Source of the DNA: Comamonadaceae bacterium
GTDB taxonomy: Bacteria > Pseudomonadota > Gammaproteobacteria > Burkholderiales > Burkholderiaceae_C
Length of the DNA stretch: 64,000 nt
Assembly (NCBI GenBank): GCA_027484575.1
Contig: JAIXSQ010000011.1
Coordinates: 124,001 to 188,000 of the forward strand
Direction: 5' to 3'
A program made the position numbers and the translations under genes. This document shows, one piece after another, positions 27,334 through 40,476 of the stretch. Within the stretch, counting starts at the first letter, position 1. Each line of letters begins with the position of its first letter. The notes below the pieces were generated by a model. The model did not search any database. It was not told the DNA's origin and saw nothing but the letters and a program-made list of their open reading frames with translations.

Positions 27334-28296
27334 ATGCTCCAACGCCGCCACTTCACCGCCGCCGTTGCCGCGGCCGTCGCCGCGCCCCAGGTGCTGGCCC
27401 AGTCCTGGCCCACGCGGCCGGTCCGCGTGCTGGTGGGCTACCCGCCCGGCGGCTTCACCGACGTCACGGCCCGCCTGGTCTGCGAGAAGCTTTCGCAGCG
27501 CCTGGGCCAGCCGGTGGTCGTCGACAACAAGCCCGGCGCCAACGGCATCGTGGCCGTCGACACCCTGGCCAAGGCCGCGCCGGACGGCCAGACCTTCGCG
27601 GTGGTGATCGCCGCCCATGCCGCCAACACCAGCCTGTACAAGAAGCTGCCCTACGAGCCCAAGGACCTGATGGGCGTGTCGCTGATCGGCCAGTCGCCGC
27701 TGATCTACGCGGCCAACGTCGACGGTCCGTTCAAGACCGCCAGGGACCTGGTCGCCTACGCCAAGGCGAACCCGGGGAAGATCAGCTACGGCTCCAGCGG
27801 CAACGGTTCGGCGGTGCACCTGTCGACGGAGCTGCTCAAGTCGGTGACGAAGACCCACATGGTCCACATCCCGTACCGGGGCTCCGCGGCGGCCTACACC
27901 GACCTGCTGGGCGGGCAGATCCAGCTGTTCGGCGACGCCGCGCAGGGCCTGATCGGCCCGGGCAAGTCGGGCAAGGTGCGCCTGCTGGGCGTGGCCAGCG
28001 ACAAGCGCCTGGATGCCTTGCCCGACCTGCCCACCTTCATCGAGCAGGGCGTGCCCGGCTACGTGGCCAGCACCTGGGCCGGCATGCTGGCCCCGGCCGG
28101 CACGCCCGCGGCCATCGTCAAGCGGGTGGCCGACGAGATCGCGGCCATCGTCCGGCTCGACGACGTCAAGGCCCGGCTCGATGGCATGGGCACGATCCCG
28201 GTGGGCAGCAGCCCGGCCGAGTTCGACCGCTTCATCGCGGGCGAGACGGCCAAGTGGGGCACCGTCATCCGCGAGGCCAAGGTCACGCTGGACTGA
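27334..28296 (+). CDS. Bug/TctC family periplasmic solute-binding protein
   Basis: The 320-residue protein has a cleavable leader (MLQRRHFTAAVAAAVAAPQVLAQ) and the Bug pattern PTRPVRVLVGYPPGGFTDVTARL, DNKPGANGIVAVDTLAKAAPDG and PGKISYGSSGNGS. Bug proteins bind small organic acids or amides in the periplasm and feed TctAB-type permeases or signalling. No tctAB genes are adjacent, as is usual for these orphan receptors. Its position after the glutarate genes suggests a dicarboxylate ligand. The ATG follows a GAGAGA sequence. Confidence 0.9.
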   Translation: MLQRRHFTAAVAAAVAAPQVLAQSWPTRPVRVLVGYPPGGFTDVTARLVCEKLSQRLGQPVVVDNKPGANGIVAVDTLAKAAPDGQTFAVVIAAHAANTSLYKKLPYEPKDLMGVSLIGQSPLIYAANVDGPFKTARDLVAYAKANPGKISYGSSGNGSAVHLSTELLKSVTKTHMVHIPYRGSAAAYTDLLGGQIQLFGDAAQGLIGPGKSGKVRLLGVASDKRLDALPDLPTFIEQGVPGYVASTWAGMLAPAGTPAAIVKRVADEIAAIVRLDDVKARLDGMGTIPVGSSPAEFDRFIAGETAKWGTVIREAKVTLD

Positions 28297-28305
28297 ACGC
28301 CACCG

Positions 28306-28330
28306 CAGCCCGGGCGAGTCGCCCGGGCTG
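28306..28330 (+). terminator. Terminator after the first Bug gene
   Basis: CAGCCCGGGCG and CGCCCGGGCTG form a perfect 11-bp stem with loop AGT, nine bases after the stop codon, with CTGGTTGTCC following. Confidence 0.65.
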
Positions 28331-28407
28331 CTGGTTGTCCCCGAGCCTGGACGCCCGGGGAGGGCTCCAGAATGGGTCGGCACGCCACCCACGAAGGAGA
28401 CAACCCC

Positions 28408-29376
28408 ATGGCCCCCGTCCGTCCCCTGCGGCTGCTCGCCGCCGCCGCCCTGGCCCTGGCCGCCTGCGGCGCGTTCGCCCAGGCCGCCTGGCCGACCAAG
28501 CCGGTGCGCATCGTGGTCACCTTCCCGCCCGGCGGCGCGCCCGACACGCTGGCGCGGCTGCTGGCCGAGAAGTGGGGGGCGCTGGGCCAGCCGGTGACGG
28601 TGGACAACAAGCCGGGCGCCGGCGGCAACATCGGCGCCGACCTGGTGGCCAAGAGCGCGCCCGACGGTGCCACGCTGGTGCTGGGCACGGTGGGCACGCA
28701 TGCGATCAACGCCTCGCTCTACCCGCAGCTGCCCTACCACCCGCAGCGCGACTTCACGCCCATCAGCTTCCTGGCGTCCACGCCCAACCTGCTGGTGGTG
28801 AACAACCAGGTGCCGGCGCGGACCACGCAGGAGCTGGTCGCGCTGGCCAGGCGGCAGCCGCTGACCTTCGGCTCCAGCGGCAGCGGCACATCCATCCACC
28901 TGTCGGGCGAGCTGTTCAACACGATGGCCGGGGTGCAGATGCAGCACATCCCGTACAAGGGCCGGGCCCAGGCCATCCCCGACCTGCTGGGCGGGCGGAT
29001 CACGATGATCTTCGACAACATGCCCTCGGCGCTGCCGCTGGTGCGCTCGGGCGAGCTGCGGGCCATCGCGGTGACCAGCGCGCAGCGCTCGCCGGCGGCA
29101 CCGCAGATCCCCACGCTGGCCGAGAGCGGGCTGCCGGGCTTTGAGGCCACCTCGTGGTTCGCGCTGTTCGCACCGGCCGGCCTGCCGCGCGAGGTGCAGG
29201 CCCGCATCAACGCCGAGACCGCGCGCGTGCTGGCCCTGCCCGACGTCAAGGAAAAGCTGGCCACGCTGGGCCTGGACGCGGCGCCCGGCACGCCCGAGCA
29301 GCTGGCGGCGCTGGTGCAGGCCGAGATGGCCAAGTGGGCGCAAGTGGTCAAGGCCTCGGGCGCCAAGCCCGACTGA
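28408..29376 (+). CDS. Bug/TctC family periplasmic solute-binding protein
   Basis: This 322-residue receptor is a second, distinct member: leader [25 protein letters not shown], then PTKPVRIVVTFPPGGAPDTLARLLAEKWGALGQ, VDNKPGAGGNIGADLVAKSAPDG and PLTFGSSGSGTSIHLSGELFN. The Cys in the leader is not in a convincing lipobox, so it is probably soluble. It is separated from the first Bug gene by a strong terminator and has its own GAAGGAGA site, indicating an independent transcript. The ligand is unknown. Confidence 0.9.
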   Translation: MAPVRPLRLLAAAALALAACGAFAQAAWPTKPVRIVVTFPPGGAPDTLARLLAEKWGALGQPVTVDNKPGAGGNIGADLVAKSAPDGATLVLGTVGTHAINASLYPQLPYHPQRDFTPISFLASTPNLLVVNNQVPARTTQELVALARRQPLTFGSSGSGTSIHLSGELFNTMAGVQMQHIPYKGRAQAIPDLLGGRITMIFDNMPSALPLVRSGELRAIAVTSAQRSPAAPQIPTLAESGLPGFEATSWFALFAPAGLPREVQARINAETARVLALPDVKEKLATLGLDAAPGTPEQLAALVQAEMAKWAQVVKASGAKPD

Positions 29377-29450
29377 GGGCGGCGTACCCGAGCAGGGGGC
29401 AGGGGAGGGGCCGCGTCGCTACCATCGCGGCCGTTGTCCCAGGGGCGCCC

Positions 29451-29900
29451 GTGCAGAACCTTCCTCCCACCTTCCTTCCGCGTTCGGTCGCCTGGCTGGG
29501 CTATGGCGGCCTGCTGCCCTTCGTCGCCGGCGCGGCCGCCTGCTGGGTGCCGGCGCTCGCGCCCTGGCAGCCGCTGCGGGTGCTGGCCGCCTACGGGGCG
29601 GTGATCCTGGCCTTCGTGGGTGCGCTGCACTGGGCCTTCGCGATGCTGCTGCCCCAGGTCGATGCCCGCCAGCGCGCCTGGGTATTCACCTGGAGCACCG
29701 TGCCGGCGCTGCTGGCCTGGCCGGCCCTGCTGCTGCCGCCGGCCACCGGCGCGTTGCTGCTGGTGGCCGGTTTCGCCGCCCACTACGCGCAGGACCGCCG
29801 GCTCGCCGCGCGCCAGCCGCTGCCGGCCTGGTACCTGCCGCTGCGGCTGCAGCTGACCACGGTGGCCTGCGCCAGCCTGCTGCTGGGGAGCCTGGCATGA
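29451..29900 (+). CDS. DUF3429 family membrane protein
   Basis: The 149-residue protein has four or five hydrophobic segments, with the family features RSVAWLGYGGLLPF, GAVILAFVGALHWAFAM and HYAQDRRLA, and a short basic carboxyl part. The function of DUF3429 is not known. GTG is the likely start, since no ATG lies in a suitable place. The stop overlaps the next gene by four bases, so both are made together. Confidence 0.75.
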   Translation: MQNLPPTFLPRSVAWLGYGGLLPFVAGAAACWVPALAPWQPLRVLAAYGAVILAFVGALHWAFAMLLPQVDARQRAWVFTWSTVPALLAWPALLLPPATGALLLVAGFAAHYAQDRRLAARQPLPAWYLPLRLQLTTVACASLLLGSLA

Positions 29901-30274
29901 CGGAGCTGAACGTGCTGGGCACGCCGCTGCAGGCCTGCTCGTACGACCCGCTGACCGGCTGGTGGCGCGACGGCTGCTGCCGCACCGACGCCCAGGACCA
30001 GGGCAGCCACGTGGTCTGCGCGCGGGTGACGGCGGAGTTCCTGGCGTACTCGCGCAGCCGCGGCAACGACCTGGTCACGCCCCGGCCCGGGTCCCGCTTC
30101 CCGGGCCTGCAGCCCGGCGACCGCTGGTGCCTGTGCGCCAGCCGCTGGGTCGAGGCGCTCGATGCCGGCGTGGCGCCGCCGGTGGTGCTCGAGGCCACGC
30201 ATGCGCGCGTGCTGGACTTCACCACGCTGGAGACCTTGCAGCGGCACGCCTGGGCGCCCAAGCGCACGGCCTGA
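29897..30274 (+). CDS. DUF2237 family protein
   Basis: The 125-residue soluble protein is typical of DUF2237: NVLGTPLQACSYDPLTGWWRDGCCRTDAQDQGSHVVCARVTAEFLAYSRSRGNDL, with the conserved Gly-Cys-Cys and the GDRWCLCASRW segment. Several invariant cysteines suggest metal or redox chemistry, but no activity is established. It is coupled by an ATGA overlap to the DUF3429 gene; a cluster of palindromic repeats follows. Confidence 0.85.
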   Translation: MTELNVLGTPLQACSYDPLTGWWRDGCCRTDAQDQGSHVVCARVTAEFLAYSRSRGNDLVTPRPGSRFPGLQPGDRWCLCASRWVEALDAGVAPPVVLEATHARVLDFTTLETLQRHAWAPKRTA

Positions 30275-30286
30275 CGCGGCCAGCCT

Positions 30287-30315
30287 CGTCAAGCCCGCAT
30301 AGGCAGGCATCCACG
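30287..30315 (+). repeat. 29-nt palindromic intergenic repeat, copy 2
   Basis: A degenerate copy with the same CGTC start and CCACG end; its stem is partly eroded (AAGCCCGC...GCAGGC). It is the first of three copies arranged +, -, + between convergent genes. Confidence 0.55.
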
Positions 30316-30334
30316 AACGGGCGCCGTGGTGGAT

Positions 30335-30363
30335 CGTGGGTCCCCGCCTGCGCGGGGACGGCG
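30335..30363 (-). repeat. 29-nt palindromic intergenic repeat, copy 3 (inverted)
   Basis: The reverse complement matches copy 1 at 28 of 29 positions, with a perfect 8-bp stem. Being inverted relative to its neighbours it gives a REP-cluster (BIME-like) arrangement. Confidence 0.7.
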
Positions 30364-30375
30364 GGCATCGGGGCA

Positions 30376-30404
30376 CGTCATGCCCACGCAGGCGGGCATC
30401 CACG
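30376..30404 (+). repeat. 29-nt palindromic intergenic repeat, copy 4
   Basis: CGTCATGCCC...GGGCATCCACG keeps the ends and symmetry of the element with several substitutions that mostly preserve pairing. It ends 14 bases before the stop of the convergent Rieske gene. Confidence 0.6.
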
Positions 30405-30417
30405 CGGCCCCGAGGCC

Positions 30418-31122
30418 CTAGCACTGGATGTTGTTGCGGCAGAACCGGTCCAGTTCGCGCACCACGGCCTGCTGCCCGACCGGGGCCTTGGCCTTCGCGC
30501 CCACGTCCAGCGCGAGCTTCATCTCGTACTTGCGGAAGAAGGCGTCGAACAGTTCGCCGCCCAGCGTGCCCCAGGCCGTGAGCGTGTCGGCCCTGGGGTC
30601 GTGCTCGAGCAGCACCGCGCACAGCGGCTGGGTGGCCGGGCCGGCCAGCACCTGCGCGCCGCGGGCGGGGTCGTACTGGCTGTGGTCGGCGCAGCAGTGG
30701 ATCAGCCCGTCCTGCACGCCCTTGGCCGACTTCGTCTTGCGGAAGCTGATGAAGCTCACGTCCCTGGTCGGGTAGACCAGCTGGTGCGCGCAGATGGCCG
30801 AGAACGCCACGATACTGCGCCCCTTGCCCACCCCGCCCGGCCAGGCGTAGCTGTCCTTGGCCTGCGTCGACAGGGACTGGGGCAGGGCGGGCTTGCCCAG
30901 GTCGAGCAGGAAGGCCGGCGTGCCTTCGTACGGGTAGTGGAAGACGTAGTTGGTCTCGCGCCGCAGCGCCGAGGCCGGCACCGGCCGGCCCTGGTCGTCC
31001 ACCAGCAGGGCCCGCCCGTAGGCCTTGGGCCTGGCGTCGGCGGCCAGGGCGGGCACGGCCGCCGCGGCGCCCAGGCAGGCGGCGCCGGTGGCGCAGGTCA
31101 GGGCGAAACTTCGACGGTCCAT
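30418..31122 (-). CDS. Tat-exported Rieske [2Fe-2S] protein of unknown pathway
   Basis: The 234-residue protein begins with a twin-arginine leader (MDRRSFALTCATGAACLGAAAAVPALA) and so should be exported folded. The Rieske ligands are Cys111-Ala-His113 and Cys144-x2-His147 (CCADHSQYDPARGAQVLAGPATQPL). The first half, residues 35-100, resembles no domain I can name. The carboxyl end finishes in CRNNIQC, two cysteines that could form a disulphide. It is not the bc1 subunit (no membrane anchor beyond the leader) and lacks an oxygenase domain. No partner oxidoreductase is next to it. An AAGGGA site lies upstream of the chosen ATG. Confidence 0.82.
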   Translation of the reverse strand: MDRRSFALTCATGAACLGAAAAVPALAADARPKAYGRALLVDDQGRPVPASALRRETNYVFHYPYEGTPAFLLDLGKPALPQSLSTQAKDSYAWPGGVGKGRSIVAFSAICAHQLVYPTRDVSFISFRKTKSAKGVQDGLIHCCADHSQYDPARGAQVLAGPATQPLCAVLLEHDPRADTLTAWGTLGGELFDAFFRKYEMKLALDVGAKAKAPVGQQAVVRELDRFCRNNIQC

Positions 31123-31238
31123 GGAGCGCGATCCCTTCGTGCAGTGCAAGGCGCGCACAGCCTAGCAAAGCACCGCGGCCGACGGGCTCGGTGGGATTCC
31201 GGGGGAGACGGGGCCCGGTCGGGCGTGGCAGGCGGCGC

Positions 31239-31874
31239 TCAGGCCGCCGCTTCGAGGCCGTTGCGGAAGTGGTCCTGCATGCGCTGGCGCGTGGCCTCGG
31301 CGTCGCGGGCGCGCAGGCCGGCCACCACGGCGCGGTGTTCGGCCAGGCTCTCGGCGATGCGGCCGGATTTGAGCAGCGAGGCATGGCGGTTGAGCTTCAT
31401 CACCTTGCGCAGGTCGGCCACCAGCTGGTTGCGCCACCGGTTGCCGGCCAGCTCCAGCAGCCGCATGTGGAAGCGTTCGTTCAGGGCGAAGAAGCGGTCG
31501 CGGTCACCGGCGGCGCCTTCCAGCTCCGCGTGCAGCGCCTGCAGCTCGGCCAGCTGCGCGTCGGTGGCGCGGCGGGCGACCTCGGCCGCGGCATCGCTCT
31601 CGAGCAGCGCCAGCAGGTGGTAGACCTCGGCCAGGTCCTGCTCGGACACCTCGGTCACGTAGGCGCCGCGGCGCACCTTCATCGTCACCAGCCCTTCGGC
31701 GGCCAGCACCTTCAGCGCCTCGCGCAGCGGGGTGCGGCTGATCCCGAACTCCTGGGTCAGCTTCACCTCGTCGATCCAGCTGCCGGGCTCGAGCTCGCGG
31801 CGGAAGATCCGCTGGCGCAGCAGTTCCGCCACCTCCTCGTAGAGGGCGCGGGGGGCGAGGGTGACGGCAGCCAT
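31239..31874 (-). CDS. GntR family (FadR/FCD) transcriptional regulator
   Basis: The 211-residue protein has an amino-terminal winged helix ([53 protein letters not shown]) and an all-helical FCD ligand domain with the metal-binding Asp/His positions ([49 protein letters not shown]). It diverges from methylmalonyl-CoA mutase with an AT-rich inverted repeat between, and probably represses that operon in response to a propionate-related acid. The ATG is directly before the DNA-binding domain. Confidence 0.9.
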   Translation of the reverse strand: MAAVTLAPRALYEEVAELLRQRIFRRELEPGSWIDEVKLTQEFGISRTPLREALKVLAAEGLVTMKVRRGAYVTEVSEQDLAEVYHLLALLESDAAAEVARRATDAQLAELQALHAELEGAAGDRDRFFALNERFHMRLLELAGNRWRNQLVADLRKVMKLNRHASLLKSGRIAESLAEHRAVVAGLRARDAEATRQRMQDHFRNGLEAAA

Positions 31875-31898
31875 GGGGCGCGATTCTAGGCGGACGAA

Positions 31899-31925
31899 GC
31901 ATTCTTTATCAATAATTATGAATGC
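31899..31925. promoter_or_regulatory. Candidate operator and promoter between gntR and mcm
   Basis: GCATTC and GAATGC are perfect 6-bp arms around the AT-rich 15-base core TTTATCAATAATTAT. In a 70% GC genome this 27-bp patch stands out. It lies 49 bases before the mutase start and 25 before the regulator start, as expected for a site of the divergent GntR regulator. Confidence 0.55.
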
Positions 31926-31974
31926 GCTACACTGCCGCACCCCGACCGGAACCCACCTGCACCGCGAGCCAGCC

Positions 31975-34131
31975 ATGAGCGACCAGCCCCTGTTCAAGAC
32001 CGCCACCCTCGCTGCCTGGACCCAGGCCGCCGCCAAGTCCGCGCCGGGCGGCAACGTCGTGGCGCTCAACTGGGTGACGCCCGACGGCATCACGGTCAAG
32101 CCGCTGTACACCGCGGCCGACCTGCAGGGGCTGCCGCACACCGACACGCTGCCGGGCTTCGAGCCCTACATCCGCGGCCCGCAGGCCACCATGTACGCGG
32201 TGCGGCCCTGGACCATCCGGCAGTACGCGGGCTTCTCGACCGCCGAGGAGTCCAACGCGTTCTACCGCAAGGCGCTGGCCGCCGGCGGGCAGGGCGTGTC
32301 GGTGGCCTTCGACCTGGCCACCCACCGCGGCTACGACAGCGACCACCCGCGCGTGACCGGCGACGTCGGCAAGGCCGGCGTGGCGATCGACTCGGTCGAG
32401 GACATGAAGGTGCTGTTCGACGGCATCCCGCTGGACAAGGTGTCGGTGTCCATGACCATGAACGGCGCCGTGCTGCCGGTGCTGGCCGGCTACGTGGTCG
32501 CGGCCGAGGAGCAGGGCGTGTCGCAGGACCAGCTGTCCGGGACCATCCAGAACGACATCCTCAAGGAGTTCATGGTCCGCAACACCTACATCTACCCGCC
32601 CCAGCCGAGCATGCGGATCATCGGCGACATCATCGAGTACACGGCGCAGAAGATGCCCAGGTTCAACTCGATCTCGATCTCGGGCTACCACATGCAGGAG
32701 GCCGGCGCCAACCAGGCGCTGGAGCTGGCCTTCACGCTGGCCGACGGCAAGGAGTACGTCAAGACCGCGCTGGCCAAGGGCCTGGGCGTCGACGACTTCG
32801 CGGGCCGGCTGTCCTTCTTCTGGGCGGTGGGGATGAACTTCTACCTGGAGATCGCCAAGATGCGGGCCGCGCGCCTGCTGTGGTGCCGGATCATGAAGGA
32901 CTTCGGCGCGCGCAACCCCAAGAGCCTGATGCTGCGCACGCACTCGCAGACCTCGGGCTGGTCGCTGACCGAGCAGGACCCGTACAACAACGTGGTGCGC
33001 ACCACCATCGAGGCCATGGCCGCGGTGTTCGGCGGCACCCAGAGTCTGCACACCAACAGCTTCGACGAGGCGATCGCGCTGCCCACCGAGTTCAGCGCCC
33101 GCATCGCCCGCAACACCCAGCTGATCCTGCAGGAGGAGACGCACATCACCAGCGTCGTCGACCCCTGGGCCGGCAGCTACATGATGGAGAAGCTCACCCA
33201 GGACATGGCCGACGCGGCCTGGGCCATCATCGAGGAGGTCGAGACCATGGGCGGCATGACCCGGGCCGTGGACTCGGGCTGGGCCAAGCTGAAGATCGAG
33301 GCGGCCGCCGCCGAGAAGCAGGCCCGCATCGACTCGGGCAAGGACGTGATCGTCGGCGTCAACAAGTACAAGCTGGCCAGGGAAGACCGGGTCGAGATCC
33401 TCGAGATCGACAACGACAAGGTGCGCGAGCAGCAGGTCGAGCGGCTGCGGCAGATCCGCGCCTCCCGCGATGGCGCGAAGGTGCAGGCCGCACTGGACGC
33501 GCTGACAGAGGCCGCGCACTCGGGCCAGGGCAACCTGCTGGCGCTGGCGATCGACGCCATCCGCCTGCGCGCCACCGTCGGCGAGGTCTCGGACGCCCTG
33601 GAGAAGGTGTACGGCCGCCACCGTGCCGACACCCAGAAGGTCACCGGCGTCTACGCCGCCGCCTACGACTCGGCCGAAGGCTGGGCGAAGCTGCAGGAGG
33701 AGATCGCGCAGTTCGCGCAGGACCAGGGCCGCCGCCCGCGCGTGATGATCGCCAAGCTCGGACAGGACGGCCACGACCGCGGGGCCAAGGTGGTGGCCAC
33801 CGCCTATGCCGACCTGGGCTTCGACGTGGACATGGGGCCGCTGTTCCAGACGCCCGAGGAATGCGCGCGGCAGGCGATCGAGAACGACGTGCACGCGGTG
33901 GGGGTCTCGACCCTGGCCGCCGGCCACAAGACCCTGGTGCCGGCCATCATCGCCGAGCTGCGCAAGCAGGGGGCCGACGACATCATCGTGTTCGTCGGCG
34001 GCGTGATCCCGCAGCAGGACTACGACTTCCTGTACGAGGCCGGCGTCAAGGGCATCTACGGGCCCGGCACGCCGATCCCGGCCAGCGCCAAGGACGTGCT
34101 CGAGCAGATCCGCCAGGCGGTGGCCGCGTGA
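31975..34131 (+). CDS. Methylmalonyl-CoA mutase, single-chain, adenosylcobalamin-dependent
   Basis: The 718-residue enzyme interconverts methylmalonyl-CoA and succinyl-CoA. Its amino part is the substrate barrel ([54 protein letters not shown]) and the carboxyl part binds B12, with the base-off ligand in Asp598-x-His600-x-x-Gly603. The length equals that of the catalytic (large) chain in homodimeric mutases such as ScpA. It opens the operon mcm-meaB-pccB-pccA-phoD-like-epimerase. The ATG before SDQPLFK fits the family length; an in-frame ATG further upstream would extend the protein through the operator. Confidence 0.96.
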   Translation: MSDQPLFKTATLAAWTQAAAKSAPGGNVVALNWVTPDGITVKPLYTAADLQGLPHTDTLPGFEPYIRGPQATMYAVRPWTIRQYAGFSTAEESNAFYRKALAAGGQGVSVAFDLATHRGYDSDHPRVTGDVGKAGVAIDSVEDMKVLFDGIPLDKVSVSMTMNGAVLPVLAGYVVAAEEQGVSQDQLSGTIQNDILKEFMVRNTYIYPPQPSMRIIGDIIEYTAQKMPRFNSISISGYHMQEAGANQALELAFTLADGKEYVKTALAKGLGVDDFAGRLSFFWAVGMNFYLEIAKMRAARLLWCRIMKDFGARNPKSLMLRTHSQTSGWSLTEQDPYNNVVRTTIEAMAAVFGGTQSLHTNSFDEAIALPTEFSARIARNTQLILQEETHITSVVDPWAGSYMMEKLTQDMADAAWAIIEEVETMGGMTRAVDSGWAKLKIEAAAAEKQARIDSGKDVIVGVNKYKLAREDRVEILEIDNDKVREQQVERLRQIRASRDGAKVQAALDALTEAAHSGQGNLLALAIDAIRLRATVGEVSDALEKVYGRHRADTQKVTGVYAAAYDSAEGWAKLQEEIAQFAQDQGRRPRVMIAKLGQDGHDRGAKVVATAYADLGFDVDMGPLFQTPEECARQAIENDVHAVGVSTLAAGHKTLVPAIIAELRKQGADDIIVFVGGVIPQQDYDFLYEAGVKGIYGPGTPIPASAKDVLEQIRQAVAA

Positions 34132-34139
34132 GCCGGATC

Positions 34140-34168
34140 CGCCGTCCCCGCGCAGGCGGCGACACCCC
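34140..34168 (+). repeat. 29-nt palindromic intergenic repeat, copy 5
   Basis: A diverged copy with one mismatch in the stem (GTCCCCGC-GCAG-GCGGCGAC) starting eight bases after the mcm stop. It is in tandem with copy 6. Confidence 0.6.
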
Positions 34169-34172
34169 GGCT

Positions 34173-34201
34173 CGTCGTCCCCGCGCAGGCGGGGACCCAC
34201 G
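34173..34201 (+). repeat. 29-nt palindromic intergenic repeat, copy 6
   Basis: Identical over 29 bases to copy 1, 15 kb away. With copy 5 it fills the mcm-meaB gap within an otherwise continuous operon, so it may form stable RNA hairpins in the message. Confidence 0.7.
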
Positions 34202-34281
34202 CGCCACCGCCGCGCTCGATCGCGGGTGCCCGCCACCGCCTTCGTGGGGGCAGGCCCTGCTGCGGGCACGACGGGGCTGAC

Positions 34282-35271
34282 ATGCATCCCCTCGCCGATC
34301 CCATCCTGCACGGCGCGGCCATGGCCCAGCGCCGCGCCGTGGCCAAGGCGATCACGCTGCTGGAGTCCACCCGCGCCGACCACCGGGCGCAGGGCGACCA
34401 GCTGCTGACCGAGCTGCTGCCGCACACCGGCCGCTCGTTCCGGCTGGGCATCTCCGGCGTGCCCGGCGTGGGCAAGAGCACCTTCATCGAGGCGCTGGGC
34501 CTGTACCTGATCGCGCAGGGCCACCGGGTCGCGGTGCTGACCATCGATCCGTCCAGCAGCGTCTCGGGCGGCTCCATCCTGGGCGACAAGACCCGCATGG
34601 AGCAGCTGTCGGTGCACCCGCAGGCCTACATCCGGCCCAGCCCGTCCAGCGGCACGCTGGGTGGCGTGGCCGAGAAGACCCGCGAGGCCATGCTGGTGTG
34701 CGAGGCCGCCGGCCACGACGTGGTGATCGTCGAGACCGTGGGCGTGGGCCAGAGCGAGACCGCGGTGGCCGGCATGACCGACATGTTCGTGCTGCTGCAG
34801 CTGCCCAATGCGGGCGACGACCTGCAGGCGATCAAGAAGGGCGTGATGGAGCTGGCCGACCTGGTGGTGATCAACAAGGCCGACATCGACCCCGACGCCG
34901 CCACCCGCGCCCAGGCCCAGATCACCAGCGCCCTGCGCCTGTTCACCCAGCACGGCCGTGAACGCGGCGGCTGGTCGCCGCAGGTGCTGCAGATCAGCGC
35001 CCTGAAGTCCCACAACGTCGACGGCTTCTGGGCCGCCGTCTCGCGCTTCCGCGACCTGGCCACCGCCGAAGGCCGCCTGCAGGGGCGCCGCCGCCAGCAG
35101 GCGCTGGCCTGGATGTGGGAGCGCATCGAATCGGGCCTGAAGCAGGCCTTCCGGCAGCACCCGCAGGTGCAGGCGCTGCTGCCCACCCTCGCGGGCGAGG
35201 TCGGCGCCGGGCGCGTGCCTGCGTCCACCGCCGCCCGCCAGCTGCTGGCCACCTTCGGCCAGCAGCCCTGA
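34282..35271 (+). CDS. meaB: Methylmalonyl-CoA mutase-associated GTPase MeaB
   Basis: The 329-residue G3E GTPase protects and reloads the mutase with intact adenosylcobalamin. Walker A is GVPGVGKST at residues 59-67, followed by [28 protein letters not shown] and the guanine-specific NKAD motif. It is the second gene of the propionate operon, 150 bases after mcm with two palindromic repeats in the gap. It was formerly annotated as ArgK, a lysine/arginine transport kinase, which is not supported. Confidence 0.95.
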   Translation: MHPLADPILHGAAMAQRRAVAKAITLLESTRADHRAQGDQLLTELLPHTGRSFRLGISGVPGVGKSTFIEALGLYLIAQGHRVAVLTIDPSSSVSGGSILGDKTRMEQLSVHPQAYIRPSPSSGTLGGVAEKTREAMLVCEAAGHDVVIVETVGVGQSETAVAGMTDMFVLLQLPNAGDDLQAIKKGVMELADLVVINKADIDPDAATRAQAQITSALRLFTQHGRERGGWSPQVLQISALKSHNVDGFWAAVSRFRDLATAEGRLQGRRRQQALAWMWERIESGLKQAFRQHPQVQALLPTLAGEVGAGRVPASTAARQLLATFGQQP

Positions 35272-35305
35272 AACCATCCCTCGGACGCACCTCGGAGAAG
35301 AGCGC

Positions 35306-36838
<1,533 letters not shown>

Positions 36839-36857
36839 TCAGGAGGAGACAAGCACC

Positions 36858-38906
<2,049 letters not shown>

Positions 38907-38914
38907 GGCCGGCC

Positions 38915-39984
38915 GTGCGGCGCCGTTCCCTGCTGGCGGGTGTCGCGGGCGGTGGCGCGCTGGCGCTGGCCGCCTGCGGCGGCATGCCGGTGCAGGCGCC
39001 GCGCACCGGTGCACCGCTGCGTCGCCTGGGCTTCGGCTCCTGCATGGACCAGAAGCGGCCGCAGCCGCTGTGGGACGTGGTGCTGGGCGCGGGCTGCGAC
39101 CTGCTGGTCTTCGGCGGCGACAACGTGTACGTCGACCAGCCCGCCACGCCGGCCGCGATCGAGCGCGCGTATGCGCAGGCGGCCGAGCTGCCCGGGCTGG
39201 CCCGGGTGCGCGCGACGGTGCCGCACCTGGCCACCTGGGACGACAACGACTACGGGCCCAACGACGGCGATGCCTCGTTCGCGCACAAGCAGGCGTCCAA
39301 GGACGCCTTCCTGCGCTTCTGGCGCGTGCCGGCCGACGACCCGCGCCGCGGGCGCGAGGGCGTGTACCACGCGGCCAGCGTCGGGCCGCCGGGCCGGCGC
39401 GTGCAGGTCCTCCTGCTGGACGACCGCTGGTTCCGCTCGCCCTGGCGCCGCACCGACCAGCGCGACGCGCCTGGCCGCGAGCGCTACCTGCCGGACGCCG
39501 ATCCCGGCAAGACGCTGCTGGGCGAGGCGCAGTGGGCCTGGCTGGCGCAGCAGCTGCGCGAGCCGGCGCAGCTGCGCTTCATCGTCTCGGGCATCCAGGT
39601 GCTGGCGACCGGCCACGGCTGGGAGAGCTGGTCGCTGTTGCCGCGCGAGCGGCAGCGGCTGTTCGACACCATCGCCCACGCCGGCGCGGGTGGCGTGGTG
39701 CTGCTGTCGGGCGACCGGCATTTCGGCGCCTTCTACCGCGAGACCGAGGGGGTGCCGTATCCGCTGGTCGAGATGACCGCCAGCGGCTGGACGCACACCT
39801 GGGCCGGCGTGCGCGAGGCCGGGCCGAACCGGCTGGGCGAGCCGTACACCGGGCTGCACTTCGGTGTGGCCGACATCGACTGGGACCGGCGCGAGCTCGC
39901 GTTGGGCCTGGTGGGGCAGGACGGCGCCATGGCGCGCCGCCTGGCCCTGGGTTTCGACGCATTGAACGTGAGGAACGCGAGCGC

Positions 39985-39988
<4 letters not shown>
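38915..39988 (+). CDS. PhoD-like alkaline phosphatase/phosphodiesterase, exported
   Basis: The 357-residue metallophosphatase of the PhoD type starts at GTG with a leader rich in arginine and alanine ([23 protein letters not shown]), which looks like a Tat signal with a lipobox ending in Cys. The metal-site motifs of the fold are seen in [31 protein letters not shown] and [11 protein letters not shown]. It lies nine bases after pccA and overlaps the epimerase-like gene by four, which is odd for a phosphatase in a propionate operon. A hydrolase for a phosphate ester outside the cell is the likely role. Confidence 0.85.

Positions 39989-40457
<469 letters not shown>

Positions 40458-40476
<19 letters not shown>

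Noticed and set aside
30275..34201. CRISPR array suggested by repeated 29-nt units
   Set aside because: Copies are few, in both orientations, at separate loci with irregular spacing and no cas genes. They are palindromic intergenic repeats.
34282..35271. ArgK lysine/arginine/ornithine transport ATPase
   Set aside because: The G3E GTPase motifs and the position between methylmalonyl-CoA mutase and propionyl-CoA carboxylase identify MeaB.
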